DNA of 64,000 nt from CAHJXF01 sp038225855. Its GTDB lineage: Bacteria > Pseudomonadota > Gammaproteobacteria > Burkholderiales > Burkholderiaceae_D. The stretch covers positions 34,321 to 98,320 of the forward strand of contig JBBRQU010000010.1 in assembly GCA_038225855.1 (NCBI GenBank), in the 5' to 3' direction. Shown one piece after another: positions 17,049 to 25,599 of this stretch (position 1 is its first letter; every line of letters starts with the position of its first letter). Under the pieces are notes generated by a model that saw only the letters and a program-made list of their open reading frames with translations, ran no database searches and was not told the DNA's origin. The translations under genes and the position numbers were made by a program.

Positions 17049-17501
17049 TCATGCGTGTTCGCCGAGAACCGACACCGTGATGTCGCTCAGCACATCGGTA
17101 TGCAGCGCGATCGATATCGGATGATCGCCGACGGTCTTCAGCGGTCCGTTGGGCAGTCGGACTTGCGCCTTCTCGATCTTGAAACCCTGCTTGCTTAATG
17201 CTTCGGCGATGTCGAAGTTGGTGACCGAACCGAACAGGCGCCCATCGACGCCTGCCTTCGCGGGAATCTGCAGCGTCAGTCCCGACAGCTTTTCGCCGAC
17301 GCCTTGTGCCGCAGCGAGCTTGTCGGCCGCCCCCTTTTCGAGGTCTGCGCGCTTGCCTGCGAACTCGGCGATGTTGGCCTCGGTCGCGCGCCGCGCCATC
17401 CGTTGAGGGATGAGGAAGTTGCGCGCGAAGCCATCCTTCACGCGCACCACGTCACCCAGGTTGCCCAGATTGTTGACCTTCTCGAGGAGGATGATTTGCA
17501 T
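17049..17501 (-). CDS. rplI: 50S ribosomal protein bL9
   Basis: The start MQIILLEKVNNLGNLGDVV at 17501 is the standard bL9 beginning; upstream in-frame sequence is not coding. The 150-residue length, the N-terminal domain with VKDGFARNFLIPQ and the long helix leading to the C-terminal rRNA-binding domain (DGRLFGSVTNFDIAEAL) are all typical. It follows rpsR by 20 bases in the same operon. Confidence 0.97.
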   Translation of the reverse strand: MQIILLEKVNNLGNLGDVVRVKDGFARNFLIPQRMARRATEANIAEFAGKRADLEKGAADKLAAAQGVGEKLSGLTLQIPAKAGVDGRLFGSVTNFDIAEALSKQGFKIEKAQVRLPNGPLKTVGDHPISIALHTDVLSDITVSVLGEHA

Positions 17502-17521
17502 TGAAGTCTCTCTTGTCCGGA

Positions 17522-17815
17522 TCAGCTGTGCAGATCGGTATACGGCAACAGCGCAAGGAAACGCGCGCGCTTGATCGCGCCGTCGAGTTGGCGCTGGTAG
17601 TGCGCCTTGGTGCCGGTCAGGCGAGCCGGCATGATCTTGCCGTTCTCCTGGATGAAATCTTTCAGCAGCTCGACATCCTTGTAGTCGATCTGGTCGACCT
17701 TGGCGGCCGTGAAGCGGCAGAAACGCTTGCGCTTGAACAGCGGATTCTGCTGTTGGCGTTTCTTGAGATCCTTGCCTTTCCCTTTTCCTTTGCCGAAGCG
17801 TCGTGGTGAGGGCAT
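17522..17815 (-). CDS. rpsR: 30S ribosomal protein bS18
   Basis: This 97-residue protein has the bS18 core FCRFTAAKVDQIDYKDVELL and GKIMPARLTGTKAHYQRQL. The N-terminus carries a Gly-Lys-rich extension (FGKGKGKGKD) of a kind seen in betaproteobacteria. It binds next to bS6 on the ribosomal platform and is encoded between priB and rplI. Confidence 0.97.
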   Translation of the reverse strand: MPSPRRFGKGKGKGKDLKKRQQQNPLFKRKRFCRFTAAKVDQIDYKDVELLKDFIQENGKIMPARLTGTKAHYQRQLDGAIKRARFLALLPYTDLHS

Positions 17816-17844
17816 GTCTATCCTTCCGGGTCAATTGTTATTGA

Positions 17845-18171
17845 TCAATTTGAATCGACGTTCGCGTCGACGTTCGCGTCGATGTTCGCGTCGAAATCGA
17901 CAATGTGAAAAACGGTCCGTTTGCTTTTGCGGCTGCGATTCGCGAGAAAACCGATGAAGCGATAAGTCTCGTCGAGCCTGCAGATCGCCAATCGATGCGC
18001 CACGCTTTCGAAGCCTATCGCCGGCGCCTCGACTTCAACTTGCCGCATCTGGCCTGCTTCGATCGACTCCGAACGATGGTGCAGCACGCAGTCGATCAAC
18101 GGGATGCCTGAAGGCGTATAGCGAAGCACGTCGCGCTCGGCCAGCCTGGCAGTGAGTTCGAAGCGGTTGAT
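17845..18171 (-). CDS. priB: Primosomal replication protein PriB with a non-standard start codon
   Basis: The protein is a small OB-fold single-strand DNA-binding subunit that helps restart stalled forks. The core is clear: LRYTPSGIPLIDCVLHHRS, QMRQVEVEAPAIGFESVA and RSRKSKRTVFHIVDFD. PriB proteins begin MNRFxLxA..; here the matching stretch is INRFELTARLAERD, with ATC (18171-18169) where ATG is expected. No in-frame ATG, GTG or TTG exists between there and the preceding stop, and the next one (GTG, 18129) would remove the first beta strand. The C-terminus has a 12-base repeat encoding DANIDANVDANVD. The start assigned here is inferred from homology. Confidence 0.85.
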   Translation of the reverse strand: MNRFELTARLAERDVLRYTPSGIPLIDCVLHHRSESIEAGQMRQVEVEAPAIGFESVAHRLAICRLDETYRFIGFLANRSRKSKRTVFHIVDFDANIDANVDANVDSN

Positions 18172-18212
18172 GGCAGTCGATGCAAATGGCCAGGCGAAGC
18201 GTGGAGTCGACG

Positions 18213-18674
18213 TCAGGCGGGCGTCGGGGTTTCCTCGGGAGCGGCCACAGGGGCGGGGGCAGACTTCCTCGTCTCGTCGCGCGCGCTGTCTCTGGACGCG
18301 TCCCTCGAACCTTCACGCGCCCCATCTCTGGACGACTCTCGCGTTCCCTCTTTCGAACCTTCCTTCATCATCGGCGACGTCGTGGTCTCGGCCTTCCTGG
18401 TCGTGACGATCAGATGGCGAATGATCGCGTCGTTGAACTTGAAGCCGTGCTCGAGTTCGTCGAGCGTTGCGCGATCGGCTTCGATGTTCATGCACACGTA
18501 GTGTGCCTTGGCGATCTTGTCGATCTGGTAGGCCAGTTGCCTGCGGCCCCAGTCTTCGACGCGATGGATGATTCCGGACTTGGCGGTCACCAATCCCTTG
18601 TAGCGCTGGATCATCGCGGGCACCTGCTCGCTCTGATCGGGATGGATGATCAATACGATCTCGTAATGACGCAT
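18213..18674 (-). CDS. rpsF: 30S ribosomal protein bS6 with an extended charged tail
   Basis: ATG 18674 is preceded by AAGGAG and opens MRHYEIVLIIHPDQSEQV, the usual bS6 start. The core ends near residue 97 (RHLIVTTRKAE). A tail of about 55 residues follows, made of repeats such as RDGAREGSRDASRDSARDE and then a Pro/Ala end. Acidic C-terminal tails occur on bS6 in other bacteria, where they can be glutamylated, but this mixed Arg/Asp/Ser repeat is unusual. It is the first gene of the operon. Confidence 0.96.
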   Translation of the reverse strand: MRHYEIVLIIHPDQSEQVPAMIQRYKGLVTAKSGIIHRVEDWGRRQLAYQIDKIAKAHYVCMNIEADRATLDELEHGFKFNDAIIRHLIVTTRKAETTTSPMMKEGSKEGTRESSRDGAREGSRDASRDSARDETRKSAPAPVAAPEETPTPA

Positions 18675-18808
18675 GAATACTCCTTGTGGACGTTGATGGC
18701 CGCCCGCGATGCGTGCGCGGTGCGGCAAGGAAATGAAGCCTGCGATAGTAGCGTCTAAGCGCAACTCGCGTCAACCGAAGGCTTCGTGAATCGACGATTC
18801 GGCGATCC

Positions 18809-20542
18809 TTACGCGGCAAGACGCTCCGATGTCCGCGCGATTTCGCCTGCGCTCTTCGACGCACCGCTCGACGCCCGCTCGGCGCGCATCACGCCACTCA
18901 GTACCGCCTTCATCGACGCATGGACGATGTTGGCGTCGATACCGACACCGAACAAGGCCGGCCCGCCGTCGACGCGCACTTCGAGGTAGGCGGCTGCACG
19001 CGCCTGCGCGCCGCCGCTGATCGCATGCTCGTGGTAATCGAGTACTTCGACTTCACGGCCGGTGCTGCTGCGCAGACCGCTGACGAAAGCATCCAGCGGT
19101 CCATTGCCTTCGCCCACGACGCTCACGCGACCGCGGGCATCGACCGGCGCATACACCACATCCGCCTTGACCCGTACTCGACCGCCCTCGGTATCCTCGA
19201 TGTGCGCATGCTCGATGTGCGCACAGTCCTGACCGACGCCGTATTGGCTCTCGAAGATCGCCCACAGGTCGGCGGCCGACAACTCCTTGCCCTGATCGTC
19301 CATCACCGCCTGCACTGCGCGGCTGAATTCGATTTGCAGGCGTCGCGGTAATTCGAGGTGGTAGACGGTTTCTAGCAAGTACGAAATCCCTCCCTTGCCC
19401 GACTGGCTGTTGACACGAATCACCGCTTCGTAGCTGCGGCCGAGATCCATCGGATCGATCGGCAGATACGGCATGTCCCAGATGTCGCCGTTGCGTCGCG
19501 CCGCGAACGCTTTCTTGATCGCATCCTGATGCGAGCCCGAGAACGAGGTGTAGACGAGGTCGCCGACGTAGGGATGGCGCGGATGCACCGGCAACTGATT
19601 GCAATGTTCGACGACGCGCCTGATTTCATCGATGCGCGAAAAATCGAGTCCCGGATGTACGCCCTGCGTGTAGAGATTCAGGGCGATGTTGACGAGGTCG
19701 ACATTGCCGGTGCGTTCTCCGTTGCCGAAGAGACATCCTTCGACGCGATCGGCGCCGGCCATCAACGCGAACTCGCCCGCCGCAGTCCCGGTGCCGCGAT
19801 CGTTGTGCGGATGAATCGACAACACGATCGCCTCGCGACGCTCGAGATTTCGATGCATCCACTCGATCATGTCGGCGAAGATGTTGGGCGTGCTGTGCTC
19901 GACCGTCGCGGGCAGGTTGACGATCACCTTGCGATCTTGTGTCGCGCCCCAGGCGTCGGTGACTGCATCGACGACGCGCTTGCTGAACGCAAGCTCGGTG
20001 CCCGAGAACATCTCGGGCGAATACTCGAGTATCCAGACGGTGCCCGGGCGCTCGTCGGCGAATTCACGAACCATGCGCGTGTGCGAAACAGCCAGATCGA
20101 CCACGCCATCTTCATCGAGACCGAGCACCACGCGACGCATCACCGGCGCGACCGCGTTGTAGAGATGGACGATCGCGCGCGGCGCGCCTTCGAGCGCAGC
20201 GAAGGTCTGGCGGATCAGCGGTTCGCGCGCCTGCGTAAGTGCCTGGATGGTCACGTCGTCGGGAATCAGACCGCGCTCGATCAGCATGCGCACGAAGTCG
20301 AAGTCGGCTTGCGATGCGGACGGAAATCCCACCTCGATTTCCTTGAAGCCGATGTCGATCAGGGTCTGGAACATGCGCAGCTTGCGATCCGGATCCATAG
20401 GCTCGATTAACGCCTGATTGCCGTCGCGCAAATCGGTGGACAGCCAGATCGGTGCGCGACTGAGCACGGCGTCGGGCCAAGTGCGGTCGCGCAACTGAAC
20501 GGGTGGAAAGGCTCGGTACTTGCTGGCAGGGTTCGAAAGCAT
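18809..20542 (-). CDS. leuA: 2-isopropylmalate synthase (LeuA type 2)
   Basis: ATG 20542, with GGGGA upstream, gives the standard start MLSNPASKYRAFPPVQL and 577 residues, the length of the LeuA2 form found in betaproteobacteria and actinobacteria. The TIM-barrel catalytic region has STDLRDGNQALIEP and the metal-binding HPHNDRGTGTA; FGNGERTGNVDLVNIAL follows. The C-terminal domain (about 440-560) is the leucine-binding regulatory domain. It condenses acetyl-CoA with 2-oxoisovalerate, the first step of leucine synthesis. A leader peptide and terminator hairpin upstream indicate attenuation by leucine supply. Confidence 0.96.
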   Translation of the reverse strand: MLSNPASKYRAFPPVQLRDRTWPDAVLSRAPIWLSTDLRDGNQALIEPMDPDRKLRMFQTLIDIGFKEIEVGFPSASQADFDFVRMLIERGLIPDDVTIQALTQAREPLIRQTFAALEGAPRAIVHLYNAVAPVMRRVVLGLDEDGVVDLAVSHTRMVREFADERPGTVWILEYSPEMFSGTELAFSKRVVDAVTDAWGATQDRKVIVNLPATVEHSTPNIFADMIEWMHRNLERREAIVLSIHPHNDRGTGTAAGEFALMAGADRVEGCLFGNGERTGNVDLVNIALNLYTQGVHPGLDFSRIDEIRRVVEHCNQLPVHPRHPYVGDLVYTSFSGSHQDAIKKAFAARRNGDIWDMPYLPIDPMDLGRSYEAVIRVNSQSGKGGISYLLETVYHLELPRRLQIEFSRAVQAVMDDQGKELSAADLWAIFESQYGVGQDCAHIEHAHIEDTEGGRVRVKADVVYAPVDARGRVSVVGEGNGPLDAFVSGLRSSTGREVEVLDYHEHAISGGAQARAAAYLEVRVDGGPALFGVGIDANIVHASMKAVLSGVMRAERASSGASKSAGEIARTSERLAA

Positions 20543-20576
20543 GGTGTTCCCCAGAGGACAATGAACAAAGCGCACC

Positions 20577-20614
20577 AAAAACAAAACGGCCCGATGCGTG
20601 TGCAGTCGGGCCGT
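20577..20614 (-). terminator. Attenuator terminator in the leuA leader
   Basis: On the minus strand ACGGCCCGA (20614-20606) and TCGGGCCGT (20594-20586) form a perfect 9-base-pair stem followed by TTTTGTTTTT. It lies between the leader peptide and leuA. The leader segment CGGGTC (20653-20648), inside the last codons of the leader peptide, can pair with GGCCCG of the first arm, giving a plausible antiterminator. Confidence 0.85.
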
Positions 20615-20641
20615 GATGTTGAAAGCTTGAGACGAAAACGA

Positions 20642-20698
20642 TCAGCGGACCCGTGTGACCTCGATTAGGTATAGCAGCGCGGAGATGCGAGTCGTCAT
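20642..20698 (-). CDS. leuL: Leader peptide of the leuA attenuator
   Basis: The frame encodes MTTRISALLYLIEVTRVR and stops 28 bases before the terminator hairpin. Seven of 18 residues are Leu, Ile or Val, and two of the three Leu codons are CTA, rare in a GC-rich genome. In the classical attenuation model a ribosome stalled for lack of charged tRNA at these codons leaves CGGGTC free to pair with the terminator arm. A good promoter ends just upstream, so the ATG may be at or very near the 5' end of the transcript. I see no ribosome site. Confidence 0.75.
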   Translation of the reverse strand: MTTRISALLYLIEVTRVR

Positions 20699-20705
20699 GC
20701 GCCGC

Positions 20706-20734
20706 AATGTAGCACGCCGGTTTGCCCCTGTCAG
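20706..20734 (-). promoter_or_regulatory. Sigma-70-type promoter of leuL-leuA
   Basis: On the minus strand CTGACA (20734-20729) and TACATT (20711-20706) are separated by 17 bases. The expected transcription start, 5-8 bases later, falls at about 20701-20698, at or just before the leader-peptide ATG (20698). Confidence 0.7.
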
Positions 20735-20775
20735 TCCAAATGTCGATGCCACTGTTGCGCGCTTGTCGAATCGCT

Positions 20776-21609
20776 TCAATGCTTGTCGGACGCGACGCCG
20801 CGGCCGCGACGCAAACGACGCCAGACCCAGAGCACATGCCCGGACAGTCCATACGCGACGAACATCACGAACAGCCACTTGGGCGGATCGCTCGAAATGG
20901 CGACGAAGCCGAGCATGATCAGCACGACGACGATGAAGGGCACGCTCTTTCTGAAATTGAAGCCCTTCAAACTGAAGAAGGGCGAGTTGCAGACCATCGA
21001 AAGGCCCGCATACACGGTGACGATCCACGAAGGCCATGCGAGGTCGCTGCCGACGTAGCGCAGGTCTTCGAACACCCACACGAAACCGGCGACCAGCGCC
21101 GCCGCCGCGGGACTGGGCAAACCCTGGAAAAAACGCTTGTCGACGACATCGATGTTGGTGTTGAAGCGCGCCAGGCGCAGTGCCGCACCGGCGACATACA
21201 CGAAGGCCGCGACCCATCCCCACTTGCCCAGACCGCGCAGCGACCATTCGTAGATCACCAGCGCGGGCGCGGCGCCGAACGACACCATGTCGGCGAGGCT
21301 GTCGTACTCGGCGCCGAAATCGCTTTGCGTCCCGGTCAGACGCGCCACGTAGCCGTCGAGGCTGTCGAGCACCATCGAGCAGAAGATCGCAATCGCCGCG
21401 ATATCGAACCTGAGGTTCATCGCCTGCACGATCGCGAAGAAGCCGCTGAACAAGGCAGCGGTCGTGAAGGCGTTGGGCAGCAGATAGATGCCGCGATGCG
21501 GTGGTGCATCGAACTCGCTTCGTTGCTTGAAGCGCAACGAGCGCACGAAGCCCGCGCTTGGGCCTGAAGCCGATGAACCCTTGACTCGACGGCGCGCGAA
21601 TCGGGCCAT
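20776..21609 (-). CDS. pssA: CDP-diacylglycerol-serine O-phosphatidyltransferase
   Basis: The 277-residue membrane protein has the complete CDP-alcohol phosphotransferase motif DxxDGxxAR(x8)GxxxDxxxD: Asp82, Asp85, Gly86, Arg90, Gly99, Asp103 and Asp107. The start of the catalytic helix is preceded by LLPNAFTTAALFSGF, typical of PssA. It makes phosphatidylserine, the precursor of phosphatidylethanolamine. It lies between the ilv genes and leuA, as in many Burkholderiales, where psd is often adjacent too; psd is not seen here. Confidence 0.93.
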   Translation of the reverse strand: MARFARRRVKGSSASGPSAGFVRSLRFKQRSEFDAPPHRGIYLLPNAFTTAALFSGFFAIVQAMNLRFDIAAIAIFCSMVLDSLDGYVARLTGTQSDFGAEYDSLADMVSFGAAPALVIYEWSLRGLGKWGWVAAFVYVAGAALRLARFNTNIDVVDKRFFQGLPSPAAAALVAGFVWVFEDLRYVGSDLAWPSWIVTVYAGLSMVCNSPFFSLKGFNFRKSVPFIVVVLIMLGFVAISSDPPKWLFVMFVAYGLSGHVLWVWRRLRRGRGVASDKH

Positions 21610-21691
21610 GGTCAGCGCGAATCGAAACGCCGCAAAACTGGACGCCGTAGTTCGGGACGCCGTAATTCGGGACGCGGTGAACGCGCGGACA

Positions 21692-21934
21692 CTAACGGCC
21701 TTCCTCGTCGGCTTTCCTGCCTTGTTCGTCGACCGATTTCTGCATGGTCTTGCCGACGTCCTTTGCGCGTTCCATCGCTTCGCGCTGCGTCTTCAATAGA
21801 TCGGGCGGCGGCTCGCTGCGCTTGCAGCCGAGCAACGAAACGCCAACGCATAGAGCGATCGCGCCGACCAGGGCGCGAAGGACGATCGAGACGGGACGTG
21901 ATTCTGGAGGGCGCATCGCGATCGAGAATAGCAT
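21692..21934 (-). CDS. Small lipoprotein of unknown function
   Basis: The 80-residue frame has a hydrophobic signal (ALVGAIALCVGVSLLGC) ending in a lipobox LLGC, followed by KRSEPPPDLLKTQREAME and a short charged helix rich in Lys, Glu and Asp. A start at 21916 (MRPPESRPVSI) is equally possible. It sits between pssA and ilvC on the same strand. It is probably an outer-membrane-anchored lipoprotein; no function can be given. Confidence 0.65.
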   Translation of the reverse strand: MLFSIAMRPPESRPVSIVLRALVGAIALCVGVSLLGCKRSEPPPDLLKTQREAMERAKDVGKTMQKSVDEQGRKADEEGR

Positions 21935-21968
21935 GGCGATGCGGCCTCGCCGATCGATCGTGACGCCG

Positions 21969-22985
21969 TCAATTCCTCGTCTGGTCGACCAGCTTGTTGC
22001 GCTTGATCCACGGCATCATCTCCCTGAGCTTGCCGCCGACCTGTTCGATCGGATGCTCGGCCGTCATGCGACGACGCGACAGCAGGGTCGGCGCGCCGGC
22101 GCGGCTCTCGAGAATGAAGTTCTTCGCGTACTCGCCGGACTGGATGTCCTTCAGGCACTGACGCATCGCGTCCTTGGTCGCGGCGGTCACGATCTTCGGG
22201 CCGGTCACGTACTCCCCGTACTCGGCGTTGTTGGAGATCGAATAATTCATGTTCGCGATGCCGCCTTCGTAGATCAGGTCGACGATCAGCTTCAACTCGT
22301 GCAGGCACTCGAAGTACGCCATCTCGGGCGCATAGCCCGCTTCGACGAGCGTCTCGAACCCCGCTTTGATCAACTCGACCGCGCCGCCACATAACACCGT
22401 CTGCTCACCGAACAGGTCGGTCTCGGTCTCTTCGCGAAAATTGGTTTCGATGATCCCCGCGCGTCCACCGCCGATCGCGGCCGCATACGACAACGCGATG
22501 TCGCGCGCATGGCCCGACGTGTCCTGGTGAACCGCGATCAGCATCGGAACGCCGCCGCCCTGCGCATAAGTCGAGCGCACCGTATGCCCCGGCGCCTTGG
22601 GCGCGACCATCACCACGTCGAGGTCGGCGCGCGGCATCACCTGCCCGTAGTGGATGTTGAAGCCGTGCGCGAAGGCGAGCGTCGCGCCCTTCTTGATATG
22701 GGGCTCGACGTCTTCGCGATAGACCGCCGCGATATGTTCGTCGGGCAGCAGCATCATCACGAAGTCCGCGCCGTCGACCGCCTTCTGCACGTCCTTCACG
22801 GTCAGGCCGGCCTTCTTGACCTTGTCCCAGCTCGCGCCGCCCTTGCGCAGGCCGACGGTGACCTTGCCGCCCGAGTCCTGCAGGTTCTGCGCGTGCGCAT
22901 GGCCCTGCGAGCCGTAGCCGATGATCGCGACCTTCTTGCCCTTGATGAGCGAGAGGTCGGCGTCCTTGTCGTAGTAGACGTTCAT
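21969..22985 (-). CDS. ilvC: Ketol-acid reductoisomerase
   Basis: ATG 22985 follows AAGGGA and gives MNVYYDKDADLSLIKGKKV, the usual class I start; 338 residues. The NADPH site IIGYGSQGHAHAQNL and the metal ligands in the C-terminal domain (EQTVLCGG, FECLHELKLIVDLIYEGG) are intact. It carries out the second common step of valine and isoleucine synthesis. It lies 17 bases downstream of ilvN. Confidence 0.97.
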   Translation of the reverse strand: MNVYYDKDADLSLIKGKKVAIIGYGSQGHAHAQNLQDSGGKVTVGLRKGGASWDKVKKAGLTVKDVQKAVDGADFVMMLLPDEHIAAVYREDVEPHIKKGATLAFAHGFNIHYGQVMPRADLDVVMVAPKAPGHTVRSTYAQGGGVPMLIAVHQDTSGHARDIALSYAAAIGGGRAGIIETNFREETETDLFGEQTVLCGGAVELIKAGFETLVEAGYAPEMAYFECLHELKLIVDLIYEGGIANMNYSISNNAEYGEYVTGPKIVTAATKDAMRQCLKDIQSGEYAKNFILESRAGAPTLLSRRRMTAEHPIEQVGGKLREMMPWIKRNKLVDQTRN

Positions 22986-23002
22986 GTTTTTCCCTTGATT
23001 GA

Positions 23003-23494
23003 TCACACTTTGAGGATGCGCTCACCGCGACCGATGCCGCTTGCGCCGGTGCGAACGGTTTCGAGAATCGCCGTGCGGTCGAGCGCGAAAATGAAGGCTT
23101 CGAGCTTGGCCGCTGCACCCGTCAATTCGATCGTGTAGCTTTTCTCGGTCACGTCGATGATGCGGCCGCGAAAGATGTCCGCGGTGCGCTTCAATTCTTC
23201 GCGTTCCTTGCCGACCGCGCGCACCTTGATGAGCATCAGCTCGCGCTCGATGTGCTGGCCCTCGGTGAGATCGACGACCTTCACGACTTCGATCAGGCGG
23301 TTCAGATGCTTGGTGATCTGCTCGATCACGTCGTCCGAGCCCGCGGTAACGATCGTCATGCGCGACAGCGTCGCGTCTTCGGTGGGAGCGACTGTCAACG
23401 TCTCGATGTTGTAGCCGCGCGCCGAGAAAAGACCGACCACGCGCGACAGCGCACCGGCTTCGTTTTCGAGGAGGATCGAGATGATGTGTCGCAT
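23003..23494 (-). CDS. ilvN: Acetolactate synthase small (regulatory) subunit
   Basis: The 163-residue protein starts MRHIISILLENEAGALSRV, an ACT domain that binds valine, followed by the second half with IVKVRAVGKERE-type sequence and GAAAKLEAFIFAL. It confers feedback control on the large subunit. Its ATG overlaps the large-subunit stop in TGATG, so translation is coupled. The gene is also called ilvH. Confidence 0.96.
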   Translation of the reverse strand: MRHIISILLENEAGALSRVVGLFSARGYNIETLTVAPTEDATLSRMTIVTAGSDDVIEQITKHLNRLIEVVKVVDLTEGQHIERELMLIKVRAVGKEREELKRTADIFRGRIIDVTEKSYTIELTGAAAKLEAFIFALDRTAILETVRTGASGIGRGERILKV

Positions 23495-25230
23495 CACAGA
23501 TCCTCCGCGCCGAGCAGCATCTCGGTCAGGCCACGTCCGCTCTTCACCATCGGCCAGACGTTCTCGGTCTGGTCGGTGATGATGTCGAGAAACACCAGGC
23601 GATCCTTCTTCGCAAAGGCTTCCTTCAATGCGGGCTCGACATCGGCGGGCTTGTCGATGCGCACACCGATATGGCCGTAGGCTTCCGCGAGCGCGACGAA
23701 GTCGGGCAGCGCATCCATGTAGCTCTCGCTGTAGCGGCTCGAGTAATCGATCTGCTGCCATTGCCGCACCATGCCGAGGTAGCGGTTGTTGAGGCTGATG
23801 ATCTTGACGGGCAGGTGATATTGCTTGCAGGTCGAGAGCTCCTGAATGCACATCTGGATGCTGCCCTCACCGGTCACGCACGCGACGTCCGCCCCGGGGT
23901 TCGCTTTCAGGACGCCCATTGCGGCCGGCAGCCCGAAGCCCATCGTGCCCAGGCCTCCCGAATTGATCCAGCGGCGCGGTTGATCGAAACGGTAATACTG
24001 CGCGGCCCACATCTGATGCTGGCCGACGTCCGACGTTACGAAGGCGTTGCCCCCGGTCACGTCCCACAGTTTCTCGATCACGAACTGCGGCTTGATCGCA
24101 TCGTCGGACTTCGCGTAAGCGAGGCAATCTTTCTTGCGCCACTCGTTGACCTGCGACCACCAGGCCGACATGCGCTTGGCGTCGGCCCGTGCATCGCGCT
24201 GCTTCTCGTGCGCGGCGTCGATTTGCGCGAGCAGTTCGATCAACACGTCGCGCACATTGCCGACGATCGGCACATCGACCTTGACGCGCTTGGAGATCGA
24301 CGACGGGTCGATGTCGATGTGGATGATCTTGCGCGGGTTCTGCGCGAAGTGCGCCGGGTTGCCGATCACGCGGTCGTCGAAGCGCGCTCCCACCGCGAGC
24401 AGCACGTCGCAGTGCTGCATGGCCATGTTGGCTTCATAGGTGCCATGCATGCCGGGCATGCCGACGAATTTCGGATCGCTCGCCTTGAAGCCGCCCAGGC
24501 CCATCAAGGTCGTCGTGCACGGCGCGCCGAGCTTCTCCACCAGACGATTGAGTTCATGCGATGCATTCGCGAGGATCACACCCCCGCCCGCATAGATCAT
24601 CGGCCGCTCGGCCGCGAGCAACAGTTGCAGCGCCTTCTTGATCTGCCCGAGATGGCCCTTATCGGCCGGCTTGTACGAACGCATCTCGACGGGCATCGAC
24701 GCGTACTCCGACTGCGTGAACTCGGCCTTGTGCATCGAGATGTCTTTGGGGATGTCGACCAGCACCGGCCCGGGCCTGCCGGTCTTGGCGATGTAGAACG
24801 CCTTCTTGATCGTCAGCGCAAGATCCGTCACGTCCTTGACGAGAAAGTTGTGCTTGACGCAAGGGCGTGTGATGCCGACGGTGTCGCACTCCTGAAACGC
24901 GTCCTGTCCGATCGCGTAACTGGGGACCTGACCCGTGATCACGACCATCGGGATCGAGTCCATGTAAGCGGTCGCGAGTCCCGTCACCGCATTGGTGACT
25001 CCCGGCCCGCTCGTGACGAGCGCGACACCGATCTTGTTGCTCGAACGCGAATAGGCATCGGCCGCGTGCAATGCAGCCTGCTCGTGCCTGACGAGGATGT
25101 GCTGAAATTTGTCCTGCTTGAAGATTTCGTCGTAGATGTAGAGGACTGCACCTCCGGGATAGCCGAACACGTGTTCGACACCTTCCTCGGCGAGGCAGCG
25201 CACGACGATCTCTGCGCCGGTGATTTCCAT
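23494..25230 (-). CDS. ilvI: Acetolactate synthase large (catalytic) subunit
   Basis: ATG 25230 after AAGGA gives MEITGAEIVVRCLAEEGVE and 578 residues. The thiamine-diphosphate enzyme features are present: FGYPGGAVLYIYDEI with the catalytic Glu in the region LVRHEQAALHAADAY, and the cofactor motif GDA-like VTGEGSIQMCIQELST near 480-500. It makes acetolactate or acetohydroxybutyrate from pyruvate. A further in-frame extension upstream to 25500 is not coding by comparison with the family. Confidence 0.97.
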   Translation of the reverse strand: MEITGAEIVVRCLAEEGVEHVFGYPGGAVLYIYDEIFKQDKFQHILVRHEQAALHAADAYSRSSNKIGVALVTSGPGVTNAVTGLATAYMDSIPMVVITGQVPSYAIGQDAFQECDTVGITRPCVKHNFLVKDVTDLALTIKKAFYIAKTGRPGPVLVDIPKDISMHKAEFTQSEYASMPVEMRSYKPADKGHLGQIKKALQLLLAAERPMIYAGGGVILANASHELNRLVEKLGAPCTTTLMGLGGFKASDPKFVGMPGMHGTYEANMAMQHCDVLLAVGARFDDRVIGNPAHFAQNPRKIIHIDIDPSSISKRVKVDVPIVGNVRDVLIELLAQIDAAHEKQRDARADAKRMSAWWSQVNEWRKKDCLAYAKSDDAIKPQFVIEKLWDVTGGNAFVTSDVGQHQMWAAQYYRFDQPRRWINSGGLGTMGFGLPAAMGVLKANPGADVACVTGEGSIQMCIQELSTCKQYHLPVKIISLNNRYLGMVRQWQQIDYSSRYSESYMDALPDFVALAEAYGHIGVRIDKPADVEPALKEAFAKKDRLVFLDIITDQTENVWPMVKSGRGLTEMLLGAEDL

Positions 25231-25432
25231 CTTGTTCCTTTCAAGGTCCACTGGAGATTGATCGGACGTTCTCCCCACACGCTTGTGGCGCGGGCTTGAA
25301 CTACGCTTGTTCGCAACGCATCGAGCGCAACGGCTTGCGGCGCGCCGGGCAGCGGCAACATCTTGCGCGACCACGTTCCGGCATGAATCAAACGCTGTCG
25401 CCCGGAATGTCGGGCCATGCAGCGAGCCGCGG

Positions 25433-25461
25433 ACGATAGCGCACGCCCTCGGGACGGTCAA
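25433..25461 (-). promoter_or_regulatory. Probable promoter of ilvI-ilvN-ilvC
   Basis: On the minus strand TTGACC (25461-25456) and TATCGT (25438-25433) are separated by 17 bases. This predicts a leader of about 195 bases before ilvI. I found no leader peptide rich in branched-chain codons and no terminator hairpin in it, unlike leuA. The remainder of the 25231-25599 gap, between divergent ilvI and the sigma gene, contains no gene I can support. Confidence 0.55.
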
Positions 25462-25599
25462 GCCGACCGGCGATGCGCGCCGCGGCGCACGAGCACACAT
25501 GAGCAGCTTCGCGCATTTGTTAGCATGGCCGACTTTTCAAGATCGCCGTTCGACGCGACGTGACATCGAATTCGCGACGCCAACCCGCGTCACCGCTTC

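Noticed and set aside
23003..23851. Extended version of the acetolactate synthase small subunit starting at 23851
   Set aside because: The extra N-terminal part is out of frame with the large-subunit gene that covers it; the ACT-domain start at 23494 is standard.
25231..25432. Possible attenuator in the long ilvI leader
   Set aside because: No peptide rich in branched-chain codons and no terminator hairpin with a T run was found there.
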